Shown here piece after piece: positions 16,320 through 25,851 of a stretch of DNA of 64,000 nt (position 1 is the first letter of the stretch; each line of letters begins with the position of its first letter). A model generated the notes under the pieces. It ran no database searches and had not been told where the DNA came from. It saw nothing but the letters and a program-made list of their open reading frames with translations. The stretch is from Thalassotalea nanhaiensis. GTDB lineage: Bacteria; Pseudomonadota; Gammaproteobacteria; Enterobacterales; Alteromonadaceae. The stretch lies in NCBI RefSeq assembly GCF_031583575.1, contig NZ_CP134146.1:3472001-3536000 (forward strand), given 5' to 3'. A program made the position numbers and the translations under genes.

Positions 16320-17090
16320 TTATTTTTTCAAGATTCGAATAGAGCCGTTAACACTTTCGACTTCAATATCACTGCTGGCATCGCCGAAGCTGCCTTCTAG
16401 GTCATTACCGTAGTATTTGCCTTTAGTGCCAGATAAACCAAAATCAGTTTTAATCGCACCATTACCAGTACTTGCTTCAACGTTGGCGCCAAAGTTTTCA
16501 GGTACATATAAACGAATACCGCCATTTACCGTTTCAACTTCAATTTCAATATTTTTTGCGTTATCAGCAAACGTTAACTCTACACCGCCATTAACTGAAT
16601 CAACTTCAACATTTGACGCTAAACCTGTTGCTTCAACAGAGCCATTAACCACATCGGCATTTAGCTCACCAGCAACATTGCTTATCGTTAAAGAACCATT
16701 CACTAATTCAATATTACGTAAATCAAGATTAACCGGTACCATAACGGTATAGTTCACACTACCGCCATTACTGTTTCTGCCCCAATCACCATCCTGTTCA
16801 AGATAATCTGTTTCAACCGTAATACGATCACCATTTTGTTTCATTTTAATATCAATACGGTCACGAGACTTTTGATTAGAAGCAATGATTTCAGCGGTAA
16901 CCTTTACTGAAGTTTGTTGCCACGCCTCAATTACTACATCACCATTTACATTATCTAGTACTAATTGGCCTTTACCACTTAGATCAAAGGTTTTCTCAAC
17001 AGTATCTTCAACACTTGCCTGTGCTCCAAATGCAAGCACAGCGGTTAATGCGATTGCCGGGGCTAGTGATAATTTATTTAGCGTATTCAT
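16320..17090 (-). CDS. DUF4097 family exported beta-solenoid protein
   Basis: This 256-aa protein has a signal peptide (about residues 1-25, ending AQAS) and then a repetitive beta-strand domain with the recurring unit VNGxV/I, for example LDNVNGDVVIEAW, VNGSLTI, VNGSVEA, VNGGVELTF, VNGGIRLYVP and VNGSIRI at the end. This is the DUF4097 putative adhesin / beta-strand-repeat pattern. It is probably periplasmic or cell-surface, and its role is unknown. AAGGAT precedes the ATG. It is divergent from cinA. Confidence 0.85.
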   Translation of the reverse strand: MNTLNKLSLAPAIALTAVLAFGAQASVEDTVEKTFDLSGKGQLVLDNVNGDVVIEAWQQTSVKVTAEIIASNQKSRDRIDIKMKQNGDRITVETDYLEQDGDWGRNSNGGSVNYTVMVPVNLDLRNIELVNGSLTISNVAGELNADVVNGSVEATGLASNVEVDSVNGGVELTFADNAKNIEIEVETVNGGIRLYVPENFGANVEASTGNGAIKTDFGLSGTKGKYYGNDLEGSFGDASSDIEVESVNGSIRILKK

Positions 17091-17245
17091 GTTAAATCCT
17101 TAATATTATTTTTAAATATGTTTATTCATCTGTTAACTAAGATGCAGCACAAAACAAAAAGGTTTAAACGCATTTAAAAATATTTTTAGTTATGCCAAAG
17201 TGATACATTACCTTACTAATAAAATTAAACAACAAAATAAAATCT

Positions 17246-18535
17246 ATGTTAAATGTGCAGTTATTGCTTACCGGCAATGAATTAATGAGTGGCGATATTG
17301 TTGATACTAATTCGGTATTTATCGCCCGAGAGTTTAAAAATCTTGGTATCGAGCTTACTCGTAAAGTAACAGTTGGCGATAATTTGCAATTGCTTACTGA
17401 ACAAATGGAACAACTAAGCGTTGATGCCGATATATTGATCATCAACGGTGGCTTAGGTCCAACAGTTGATGATATGACCGCACAAGCTCTTTCTGAAGCA
17501 GCAAATAAACCACTTGCTTTGCATCCTACTGCACTGGAACAAGTAAAGGCATGGTGTGTAAAGCGTAGTTACCGTTTAACCGGCCCAAATATGAAACAAG
17601 CATTATTGCCTGCTGGTTGTAATATTGTTAATAACCCAATAGGCAGCGCGCCAGGTTTCTCTCTGAGTCATAACAATTGCCAAATTATCTGCACACCAGG
17701 TGTTCCGGTAGAATTAAAAGCAATGCTACGAAATGAAATTTTGCCAGAGATTGCTAAGCAGTTACCAGAGGAGCTACAAACAGTAACTCAAAAGCTGAAA
17801 GTTTTTGGAATAGGCGAGTCAGGGTTACAAAAGATGGTTAATGAAACCTACCCTAATTGGCCTGAAGAAATAGAGCTTGGCTTTCGAGCAACCATGCCGC
17901 TGTTAGAAGTAAAATTAACCAGCAGAAGCCATACGTCTTCCACCCTTAGAGATGAATGGTATAACAAAATTAAAGGCCTGTTAGGCCAACATATTGTTAG
18001 TGAAAATGGCAACTCTATTGCTGCAACTGTGGTTGAACTGTTAAATCAGCAAGGTAAAACCATTACTACTGCAGAATCATGTACTGGCGGTATGATAGCC
18101 GCACAGCTTACTGGTATTGCCGGTTCATCAAATGTTTTTGAAGCAGGTTTTGTCACTTACTCTAATCGAATGAAGGCCAAGTTAGTTAATGTAAATGAGA
18201 AAACGTTAGAACAATTTGGCGCAGTAAGTGAGCAAGTAGTTAAAGAAATGGTTACTGGTGCTTTGGCGGTTAGTGATGCCGATTATGCCGTATCAGTGTC
18301 TGGCATTGCTGGCCCAGATGGTGGCACTGAAGAAAAACCGGTTGGCACTGTTTGGCTCGCATGGGGAGATAAACAGCAAGTTTTTGCTAAGAGATTATAT
18401 TTGCCAACCCATCGTATTCATTTTCAAAATTTTATTGCCAATACAGGCCTAGATTTAATTCGTCGATTAATTTTAGGCTATGCTGATGAACCGCGTTATT
18501 TTGTCGAACGCCAATTAAAAAACAAAACGTCTTAA
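17246..18535 (+). CDS. cinA: CinA family protein (two-domain)
   Basis: This 429-aa protein has the full-length CinA layout: an N-terminal MoCF_biosynth-type domain (about residues 1-170, with GNELMSGDIVDTNS and INGGLGPTVDDMT), a linker, and a C-terminal nicotinamide-nucleotide amidohydrolase (PncC) domain (about 262-425) with TTAESCTGGMIAAQLT and VSGIAGPDGGTEEKPVG. The C-terminal domain deamidates NMN in pyridine nucleotide recycling. The N-terminal domain in related proteins has ADP-ribose pyrophosphatase activity. The Shine-Dalgarno is weak. Confidence 0.92.
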   Translation: MLNVQLLLTGNELMSGDIVDTNSVFIAREFKNLGIELTRKVTVGDNLQLLTEQMEQLSVDADILIINGGLGPTVDDMTAQALSEAANKPLALHPTALEQVKAWCVKRSYRLTGPNMKQALLPAGCNIVNNPIGSAPGFSLSHNNCQIICTPGVPVELKAMLRNEILPEIAKQLPEELQTVTQKLKVFGIGESGLQKMVNETYPNWPEEIELGFRATMPLLEVKLTSRSHTSSTLRDEWYNKIKGLLGQHIVSENGNSIAATVVELLNQQGKTITTAESCTGGMIAAQLTGIAGSSNVFEAGFVTYSNRMKAKLVNVNEKTLEQFGAVSEQVVKEMVTGALAVSDADYAVSVSGIAGPDGGTEEKPVGTVWLAWGDKQQVFAKRLYLPTHRIHFQNFIANTGLDLIRRLILGYADEPRYFVERQLKNKTS

Positions 18536-18757
18536 CGATTTTTATAACAATTGTGTAGGTATTGATGAGCACAACTTAGGTTAGCACTGTTAACAAATGG
18601 TTAATTTGACTAATAATAATTGGTTAAATTAACCTTTAAATTATTAGTACGGTTCTGAAAAACCATAAACACCTGAAATAAAAGGAAAAAATATTATTGG
18701 CTAGTTTATTGCTACATATGAGAAATAAACAAGTACAACAATATTATGGGATTACGA

Positions 18758-19591
18758 ATGAAAAACTCACTATTAACCAACATAACAGCAACTCTTTTAC
18801 TTAGTACTGCACTGTTAAGCACTGCAAGTAGTGCTCATGAAAATGACCATGACTCAGGCAGTTACTCATTTAATAGCGAAGAATGTTCTATCGATGTTAA
18901 CTACGGCATTGCAGTTTCAGAAGATAGCATTCGCTTTATCAATGATGACGAAACCTATGTACAGATCAACAATAATCAACAGTTGTTTGTTGAAGGTAAA
19001 CTAGTTGACCTAACTGACCGTCAGCAAGCATTGGTTACAGAGTATTCTGAACAAATAAACCAGCAAGTACCTGAAGTGGTAAAACTTGCAACTGACGCTA
19101 TCGAAATTGCCTTTCAAGCCGTAAGCCATGTAGTAATTGGAATTAGTGGCGATAACGAAGAAAGTAAAGCTCGTGTTGACAACATTTTTACCAAAATTAA
19201 TGCCGAAGTTGAAAAACGATTCAATGAAAATAACGGTGACTATTTCGTTGCTGAGCAAGATTTCGATGAGTTTGATCAATTTATGGAAGATGAATTAGAA
19301 GAGGAAATTGAAGAGCTTATTGCTGACTCAGTGGGCGACTTATTAATTGCTGTTGGTACTGCAATGAATAATGAAGAAGGAAACTTTGAACAGAAGATGG
19401 AAGCCTTTGGCGAACGCATGGAAAACATGGGCAGAGACATAGAAACAGCTGTTGAAGGTAAAGCAGAAGTGCTTGGTGAGCAGGCTGAACAGCTATGTCA
19501 TAACCTTAAAAGTTTAGATCAACTTGAAAGCGAGTTATCAAACAGTATTGACGAGATGAGTGACTTTAATCTAATCACTGTAAGTGACTAA
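18758..19591 (+). CDS. DUF2884 (YggN-like) exported protein
   Basis: The preferred start is the ATG at 18758, after GGGA. An in-frame ATG at 18746 is possible. The 277-aa product has a signal peptide (ending ASSAHEN) and a His/Asp/Ser-rich mature N-terminus. The rest matches the DUF2884/YggN pattern: two cysteines (in the SEECSIDV segment and in AEQLCHNL), the NNNQQLFVEGKLVDL strand, and a long acidic helical part with DEFDQFMEDELEEEIEELI. The protein should be periplasmic. YggN function is unknown. A strong terminator follows. Confidence 0.75.
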   Translation: MKNSLLTNITATLLLSTALLSTASSAHENDHDSGSYSFNSEECSIDVNYGIAVSEDSIRFINDDETYVQINNNQQLFVEGKLVDLTDRQQALVTEYSEQINQQVPEVVKLATDAIEIAFQAVSHVVIGISGDNEESKARVDNIFTKINAEVEKRFNENNGDYFVAEQDFDEFDQFMEDELEEEIEELIADSVGDLLIAVGTAMNNEEGNFEQKMEAFGERMENMGRDIETAVEGKAEVLGEQAEQLCHNLKSLDQLESELSNSIDEMSDFNLITVSD

Positions 19592-19612
19592 TATTAATAG
19601 CTAATTAATATT

Positions 19613-19650
19613 AAAGAGGCTGCTAATTTTATTAGCAGCCTCTTTTTTTT
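19613..19650. terminator. Strong terminator between convergent genes
   Basis: A perfect 15-bp stem (19613-19627 with 19631-19645) and a 3-base loop are followed by eight T residues on the plus strand. It ends the DUF2884 transcript and may also act on the opposite strand for maeA. Confidence 0.92.
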
Positions 19651-21346
19651 ACATTGTAGAACGCTTATACGCTCTATATTCTGGCTTCCAGAAGTTAGAC
19701 TCTATGTTTGCCAATAATTGTTCATCACTTATTTCTAACGCCAAGCCCTGCTGCTGAGCAAGTTTACCAATAGCAAAGGCGATGCTTTTACTAATAGTAG
19801 CAATTTCAGTTAGTGGCGGTAACAATTCGCCTTTGCCGGTATTAGCAAGTGGTGATGCATCAGCAAGCGTTTCACTTGCTAACATTAACATTTCATCGCT
19901 AATAAATTTAATATTTGCCGCTAAAACGCCTAAACCAATTCCAGGGAAAATATAAGAGTTATTACACTGGGCAATATTAAACGTTTCACCTTTATATTTA
20001 ACCGGTGCAAACGGGCTACCGGTAGCAATAACTACATTACCATCAGTCCAATTAATCACTTGCTCTGGTGTTGCTTCAACTTGTTTTGATGGGTTAGATA
20101 ACGGGAAAATTATCGGCTTATCAGTCCCAGCTGCCATCGCTTTAACTACCTGTTCCGTAAATAAACCAGCTTGACCTGAAACCCCAATTAAAATATCAGG
20201 TTTGGCACAATGCATTACATCTAAAAGCGCAGCGTATTCGCCAGAGAATTTCCAATCAGTTATAGCTTCAGGACTTTGTACGAGCTTCTGCTGGAAGTCA
20301 CGTAAATCTGTCATACCTTCAGTTAACAGACCATATCTATCAACCATAAATACTTGTTTTCGAGCTTGTTCATCAGTTAATCCTTCTGAACACATTTGGG
20401 CAATAATTTGTTCTGCAATACCACATCCCGCAGAGCCTGCGCCAACAAAAGCCACCTTTTGTTCACAAAGAGGTTTACCTTTAATACGACATGCAGCAAG
20501 CAACGTACCTACTGTTACCGAGGCAGTACCTTGAATATCATCATTAAAACAGCAAATTTCGTTACGGTAACGTTCTAATAATGGCATTGCGTTTGGTTGA
20601 GCAAAATCTTCAAATTGTAATAATACATTTGGCCATCTACGGTTTACCGCTTTGATAAACAAATCAACAAAGTCGTTGTATTCTTCTTGGCTTATGCGTT
20701 TATGACGAGCGCCCATATACATAGGATCGTTCAATAAAGTTTCGTTGTTTGTACCAACATCAAGCATGATAGGCATAGTATACGCAGGACTAATACCGCC
20801 ACATGAGGTATATAACGACAACTTACCAATAGGAATGCCCATGCCACCAATCCCTTGGTCGCCTAAACCGAGAATTCGCTCACCATCGGTAACTACAATT
20901 ACTTTTACTTTATGCTTGGTAGCGTTATGAAGGATGTCATCTATTTGATGTCTTTCAGCGTAAGAAATAAACAAACCACGGTTACTGCGATAAATATCTG
21001 AGAACCTTTCACAAGCATCACCAACTGTTGGGGTATATATAATTGGCAACATTTCATCCAAGTGTGACTGCACTAATGCATGAAATAACGTTTCATTTTT
21101 ATCTTGGATATTACGTAAGTAAATATGCTTATTTAATGGCGTATGAAAGCTAGAATATTGCATATAAGCACGTTCAACTTGCTCTTCAATTGTTTCAAAG
21201 CGAGGTGGGATCAGACCAGTTAAGTTAAAACTTACCCGTTCGCCACTGGTAAAGGCACTCCCCTTATTTAATAAAGGCGTTTCAAGTAATGCTGGGCCAG
21301 CATAAGGAATATATAACGGATGTTTTGGCTGTTGTTCTTTACTCAT
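19649..21346 (-). CDS. maeA: NAD-dependent malic enzyme
   Basis: The start at 21346 gives 565 aa beginning [17 protein letters not shown], which lines up with the start of E. coli SfcA/MaeA. An ATG 12 bases upstream is less likely. The enzyme oxidatively decarboxylates malate to pyruvate with NAD. Signature regions are visible: [35 protein letters not shown] with the catalytic Lys region downstream ([14 protein letters not shown]), [11 protein letters not shown], and the nucleotide-binding [13 protein letters not shown]. Length is normal for the large bacterial form. It supplies pyruvate and NADH during growth on C4 acids. Confidence 0.93.
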   Translation of the reverse strand: MSKEQQPKHPLYIPYAGPALLETPLLNKGSAFTSGERVSFNLTGLIPPRFETIEEQVERAYMQYSSFHTPLNKHIYLRNIQDKNETLFHALVQSHLDEMLPIIYTPTVGDACERFSDIYRSNRGLFISYAERHQIDDILHNATKHKVKVIVVTDGERILGLGDQGIGGMGIPIGKLSLYTSCGGISPAYTMPIMLDVGTNNETLLNDPMYMGARHKRISQEEYNDFVDLFIKAVNRRWPNVLLQFEDFAQPNAMPLLERYRNEICCFNDDIQGTASVTVGTLLAACRIKGKPLCEQKVAFVGAGSAGCGIAEQIIAQMCSEGLTDEQARKQVFMVDRYGLLTEGMTDLRDFQQKLVQSPEAITDWKFSGEYAALLDVMHCAKPDILIGVSGQAGLFTEQVVKAMAAGTDKPIIFPLSNPSKQVEATPEQVINWTDGNVVIATGSPFAPVKYKGETFNIAQCNNSYIFPGIGLGVLAANIKFISDEMLMLASETLADASPLANTGKGELLPPLTEIATISKSIAFAIGKLAQQQGLALEISDEQLLANIESNFWKPEYRAYKRSTM

Positions 21347-21567
21347 AGATCCACACATAGGTTGATTAACTGAAGAAAATGGTCACAAAATTACGCACAA
21401 AAATGGTGCAAAATCATAATGGCGGGCCATTGTACTGAGTTTTTACGGATTTATCTATTCAACTATAGGATCTGTTCGCTAAGAAAGATAAGTTTATATT
21501 TCACATTATGGAATAATGACGAACACAGCTTTATCTACGTTTTTTTGAGTTCAAAGCCTAGCTGAGA

Positions 21568-21768
21568 TTAATCCGCTTCATCAATCCATGCCAGTTGAAT
21601 TGCTTCGAGCACCCTTTCACCACAATGATTTGGATCATCATCAAATCGTTCAAGGTCTAACACCCATTGTCGAAGCTGGGTAAAGTGCAATTGCGTAGGA
21701 TTTACATCAGGGTGTTCTTCTATTAAATCTAATGCGACTTCGAGTGAGTCAATCCATTTCAGGCCCAT
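21568..21768 (-). CDS. iscX: Fe-S cluster assembly protein IscX
   Basis: This 66-aa acidic protein aligns along its whole length with IscX (MGLKW start, central RQWVLDLERFDDDP, C-terminal LEAIQLAWIDEAD). IscX binds IscS and modulates sulfur transfer in Fe-S cluster assembly. Here it is not in an isc operon but lies alone, about 160 bases from the end of a cysteine desulfurase fusion gene on the same strand. GGAGA precedes the ATG. Confidence 0.93.
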   Translation of the reverse strand: MGLKWIDSLEVALDLIEEHPDVNPTQLHFTQLRQWVLDLERFDDDPNHCGERVLEAIQLAWIDEAD

Positions 21769-21840
21769 ATTATCTCCACGTTTTTATAGTATGTTTCATA
21801 AAAGTTTATACCATAAATTTATCATTTACCTGTTCCATAA

Positions 21841-21865
21841 AAAAAGCGCCTAAAAGGCGCTTTTT
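21841..21865 (-). terminator. Intrinsic terminator between the desulfurase fusion and iscX
   Basis: A perfect 10-bp stem AAAAAGCGCC / GGCGCTTTTT (21841-21850 and 21856-21865), loop TAAAA. It separates the fusion gene from iscX and makes separate transcripts likely. Confidence 0.88.
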
Positions 21866-21928
21866 AATTAAAGGACGAATTAACTTAGAATTGCCATGGA
21901 CGGCTTAAATTCTGTTAAAACTCTGGTA

Positions 21929-24241
21929 TTAACCATACAGGGCGAAACCACCTGGTACATGATAAACATTTTCAAACCCCATGCGTTTCAATGTTTTAGC
22001 TGCCGCATCACTGCGACTACCACTACGACAAATACATACGAAGGCAGAATGTTCTTTTTGTTCGTTAAAGGTATGAACAAAATCAGTAATTTGCGTTAAT
22101 GGCACATTCACTAATTGTTGCTCTGCAATATTTATATCACTGTAAGCTTCAAACTCGTGCGGTTCGCGTACATCAAGTACCATAACATTTTCATTTTCCA
22201 TCAAGAAAGATGTTAATTGCTCAGGTGTTACATCGATTGAAGGGTCAATTGACTCTTTAATGCTGCCACAAAATGTAGGTTCATCACTTGCAGTAATTTC
22301 TTTATCAATTGCCGCTTTTTCAGCAACAAAATCGACACTATCAATATCACCCGCTATCACTTTGGCTAACAATGGCGTGTTTGCTGATTCAAGTGCTAAT
22401 GTAGTACTAAACAATTGTTTATAATCGTGAGCTGGGCATATCAATGTGTTGTCATTTATTACTGCAGACAATTCTTTAATTGATGCGTACAGGGCTGCGC
22501 TATCACTAACGTCAAAATCACTTCGACCGATACCACCAATTTGGATTGTGTCGCCAGAAAACACATAATCAATAGCATCTGCGGCTAATGTTCCGTCAAC
22601 CGCAGTCCCCATAATGTAAGAAACACTATTGGTTGTATGACCAGGTAATGCAACCTTAACGAGCACACGTTCACCAATACTGATTGCTGGCGCTACATTG
22701 CCATTAGCAAGAGTAATTTGTGTTGTGTCGGCATCGTTCCAACCTAACTGGTCAAAATCACCTCCAGGAATTTTATCCCCTAATAATTCGCGTAGAATTG
22801 CTGGTGTATCTGCTTGTTCATCATGTTTATGAGTCGCTAAAATTGCTTTAATGGTGTAATTTTGACAAGACACTAAGGTATCAAATTTAGCAACTAACTC
22901 TGGTACAGGGTCAATTAGAATAATTTCTTTGGCCGCTTGGTCTATATAACACCAAGTACACTGTTGGTCGAAAATCCATTGCTGTAAACCATTTGCCTTT
23001 GAATCAATTGTTTCATCAGCGTCCGATAAAATTAAACAACTGTGACGCATTGCTGCCACGGCGTTTTTAATTGCAACACAAGCATGATCAATTTCAGCTT
23101 GAGTAGACGCTGGGCCAAACGACATGCGTATAGCACCTTCACTTTGCCAAGTAGATTTACCCATTGCATCAAGCACAAAACTACCTGTTACTTTCGAACT
23201 ACACGCAGAGCCAGCACTTACACGAATACGTGCAGCATCAAACAGATTCATAATGTCTTTACTTGATAAACCTTCAACTGAAAAGTTTAGCGTTGTTGGC
23301 AATGAGTAATCAAAATCGTGGTTATAAACAATGGTAGGAAACACTTCTGCTAGCGTCGCTGCTAATTGAGTTCGATAAGCAACTAAAACCTCATGAGATT
23401 TGAAGGTGTCATCATTCTCATCAGCTAATAATTTAAAAATAGCATTTAAAGATGCGATGCCCGGTAAGTTCTCAGTACCTGAACGTAAACCGCCCTCTTG
23501 ACCACCGCCGGCAATAATTGGCGTATATGGTGCTGTTTCACGAACATATAAAACACCGATGCCTTTAGGACCATATAATTTGTGGCCACTGAACGGGGCA
23601 TAATCAATAGTAGTATTTGATAACGCCAGTGGAATTTTACCTAAACCTTGTACACAATCGACCATCCATAATACGTCGCTATTATTAGCTCGTATCACAG
23701 TTTCTAAGCCTGCTAAATCTTGAAACACACCCGTTTCATTGTTAGCTATCATGGTACAGACCATAAGGGCATTGCCAACATTCTCAGCAATAAAGTCAAA
23801 ATCTAAAATACCATTTTCATCAACAGGGATAGCAACAACGTCAGCACCAATGTTTAACATTTGGTTCCAATGCTTAAGCGTTTCAGGTACCGCTTTATGT
23901 TCTGTCGCACCGTACAACAATACCGGTTTGGCAATATTGTGAGCTGTTTTACGGGCAGCATTTAATGCTGAAATAATAGACGTTTGAATGCCTTCAGTAG
24001 CACCACTGGTGAAAATGATTTTTCCATCTGTAGCACCAATGACTTGGCGAGCTAGGGTACGAGTGGAATCAAGAATGTATTTAGCTCGAATACCAGTCAT
24101 ATGACTAGAGCTGGGATTACCGTAGCATAAGTTCATCGTATGAATTGCAGCTTCAGCAGCTTGTGGCAACACTGGTGTAGTGGCGTTGTTATCCAAATAC
24201 ACCTCATTTTTTTGAGGTTGGATATCAGTTAAATTTAACAT
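21929..24241 (-). CDS. Cysteine desulfurase / persulfide-dioxygenase-like / rhodanese fusion
   Basis: This 770-aa protein has three sulfur-handling domains. Residues about 13-400 are a NifS/IscS-type class V aminotransferase with PLP Lys221 (SGHK) and active Cys347 (GSACSS). Residues about 415-625 are a metallo-beta-lactamase fold like ETHE1 persulfide dioxygenases: H471 and H473 in HKHDE, H535 in LPGHT, D564 in SGDTIQIGGIGRSDF and H605. The second-metal positions (DH of HxHxDH) are Glu-Gln here, which still allows the single-iron ETHE1 site. Residues about 672-770 are a rhodanese with Cys738 in CICRSGSRS. It could generate, pass on and oxidise persulfide sulfur in one chain. This combined activity is inferred. 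Confidence 0.88.
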   Translation of the reverse strand: MLNLTDIQPQKNEVYLDNNATTPVLPQAAEAAIHTMNLCYGNPSSSHMTGIRAKYILDSTRTLARQVIGATDGKIIFTSGATEGIQTSIISALNAARKTAHNIAKPVLLYGATEHKAVPETLKHWNQMLNIGADVVAIPVDENGILDFDFIAENVGNALMVCTMIANNETGVFQDLAGLETVIRANNSDVLWMVDCVQGLGKIPLALSNTTIDYAPFSGHKLYGPKGIGVLYVRETAPYTPIIAGGGQEGGLRSGTENLPGIASLNAIFKLLADENDDTFKSHEVLVAYRTQLAATLAEVFPTIVYNHDFDYSLPTTLNFSVEGLSSKDIMNLFDAARIRVSAGSACSSKVTGSFVLDAMGKSTWQSEGAIRMSFGPASTQAEIDHACVAIKNAVAAMRHSCLILSDADETIDSKANGLQQWIFDQQCTWCYIDQAAKEIILIDPVPELVAKFDTLVSCQNYTIKAILATHKHDEQADTPAILRELLGDKIPGGDFDQLGWNDADTTQITLANGNVAPAISIGERVLVKVALPGHTTNSVSYIMGTAVDGTLAADAIDYVFSGDTIQIGGIGRSDFDVSDSAALYASIKELSAVINDNTLICPAHDYKQLFSTTLALESANTPLLAKVIAGDIDSVDFVAEKAAIDKEITASDEPTFCGSIKESIDPSIDVTPEQLTSFLMENENVMVLDVREPHEFEAYSDINIAEQQLVNVPLTQITDFVHTFNEQKEHSAFVCICRSGSRSDAAAKTLKRMGFENVYHVPGGFALYG

Positions 24242-24506
24242 CTCAATATTCTACTCTTACTAATAATGGCGACTATTCTACTCACTTATAACTAATAACA
24301 CTAGGTTATAAGAGCGTAAAAAATTGTTAATTTAGTCAATTTTCAAGCTATTTTATCGTTATTTCCTCACAAGAAAATTACAACATCTAATATTTATAGT
24401 TGCTTGTCTGTAAATCAATTCGTAAATTCCAAGAAAAATTTCAATCTTTGCATATACTTAAACAGATTATTAAAACTAAATCATTAGAGTCATAAGGATT
24501 TCAGGT

Positions 24507-25694
24507 ATGCAACACAAACTTAAAATATCAACCATTGCAGCTACATTGGGATTAGTTCTTAGTCAAAGTGCCACTGCTTTAGAATTATATAAAGATGATG
24601 AGACAACAGTAGGTACTCGAGGGTATTTACGATTAACATTTGAAAGTACCGAAAATAGCGACGAATTTACTGATGGCGGGTCTCGCTGGGGTTTAGATTT
24701 TACTCGGAAAATACAAGGTGGCTGGACCGCCGGTGTCACTACCGAATGGGCTATGAGCTTTGAAAAAAACAAAAACTTCTCACTTAATACCAATAACGGT
24801 GATTCTAGTTTGGCTGCGGGAGATGCCGGTGATGCACTATCATCTCGCCTTGGTTACGTACATTTTACTCATGATAAATGGGGTAGTTTTGGTGTAGGTA
24901 AACAGTGGGGCGTATATTATGACATTGTTGGTGTCACTGATGTGTTAGCCTATTATGGTGGTAATGCTACTGGTGTTTATAATTTAGGCGGCGATGGCGG
25001 TTTGTCAGGCACTGGTCGTGCTGAACAAGCACTTACTTGGCGTAAATCTTTCGGTGACTTTAATCTAGCTTTACAATTTCAAGCTCAAGATGAAGACGTT
25101 ATTTTGAACATTGAAGCATGTGATGACGTTGAAGAAGGTACTCCTGAGTATGACTTTTGTCAGAATATTGACGGGCTTGATTTAGGTACCGTAGGAAACG
25201 GATATGGTATCGCACTTTCATATAAGTTTAATAACCTATGGTTCGGTGTTTCAAATAATACAACAGAAATTGAAGCAAATGATAATGCCGGTATACTCGG
25301 TTTCTCTGGTACTGTGGACGATACTATTACGGCTCTTGCCGCCACTTGGGGTACAAATGGCGATGGAATTTACGTTGCTGCAGCAGTAGCGACATCGGAA
25401 TTCCATGAACTTGATAACGAGGGTAATTATATTGATGCCAATGGTAGTGAATTTATCGCCAAATATTCTCTAGATTCTGGCTTTAGTTTTTATGGTGGTT
25501 TCAATATGCTTGAATCAGACCAATCTGGCAATGACTTTGAAATGGCTTACACTTATGTTGGAACAGATTATCAATTTATGAATGGCGTAGGGTTTATCTT
25601 TTTAGAGGCCAAAGTAAATGATAATACCAATGCAAATGGTAGTTCAGGCAACGATGATACCGATCTAGCTCTGGGTGTGAGAGTTAATCTTTAA
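24507..25694 (+). CDS. Outer-membrane porin (Gram-negative general porin type)
   Basis: This 395-aa protein has a signal peptide (about residues 1-24, ending ATALELYKDD) and a beta-barrel sequence: alternating strands, the porin-like SRLGYVHFTHDKWGSFGVGKQWGVYYDIVGVTD, the GTGRAEQALTWRKSFGDF segment, and a C-terminal strand ending in VNL. It is a close paralogue of the porin encoded convergently at 25852. A loop insertion with ECDD-type acidic residues and two cysteines (about 211 and 224) is not in the paralogue. Trimeric passive diffusion of small solutes is the family role. The substrate is unknown. Confidence 0.88.
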   Translation: MQHKLKISTIAATLGLVLSQSATALELYKDDETTVGTRGYLRLTFESTENSDEFTDGGSRWGLDFTRKIQGGWTAGVTTEWAMSFEKNKNFSLNTNNGDSSLAAGDAGDALSSRLGYVHFTHDKWGSFGVGKQWGVYYDIVGVTDVLAYYGGNATGVYNLGGDGGLSGTGRAEQALTWRKSFGDFNLALQFQAQDEDVILNIEACDDVEEGTPEYDFCQNIDGLDLGTVGNGYGIALSYKFNNLWFGVSNNTTEIEANDNAGILGFSGTVDDTITALAATWGTNGDGIYVAAAVATSEFHELDNEGNYIDANGSEFIAKYSLDSGFSFYGGFNMLESDQSGNDFEMAYTYVGTDYQFMNGVGFIFLEAKVNDNTNANGSSGNDDTDLALGVRVNL

Positions 25695-25734
25695 TTGTTG
25701 AAATTGATTTGCAAACAGCTATTACTAGCTGCTT

Positions 25735-25808
25735 GCATTCCATCATCCCTGATGTGAGCCAACCTTAAAAACATCCATGTTAGGTTGGCATTCCATCATC
25801 CCTGATGT
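25735..25808. repeat. Dispersed hairpin repeat, copy A (with flanking direct repeats)
   Basis: An inverted repeat GCCAACCT (25758-25765) / AGGTTGGC (25782-25789) with an inner ACAT-CC-ATGT pair is flanked by two 21-base direct repeats (25735-25755 and 25788-25808, starting GCATTCCATCATCCCTGATG). A second copy of the unit lies at 43365-43423, with a compensated change in the stem. Each copy directly precedes a terminator hairpin. Confidence 0.88.
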
Positions 25809-25836
25809 AAAAAGCCTTCGTAAACGAAGGCTTTTT
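25809..25836. terminator. Bidirectional terminator between two porin genes
   Basis: A perfect 12-bp stem AAAAAGCCTTCG / CGAAGGCTTTTT (25809-25820 and 25825-25836) with loop TAAA lies between convergent porin genes. It has A and T tracts on both sides. Confidence 0.92.
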
Positions 25837-25851
25837 CTTATTTAGCAGGGT

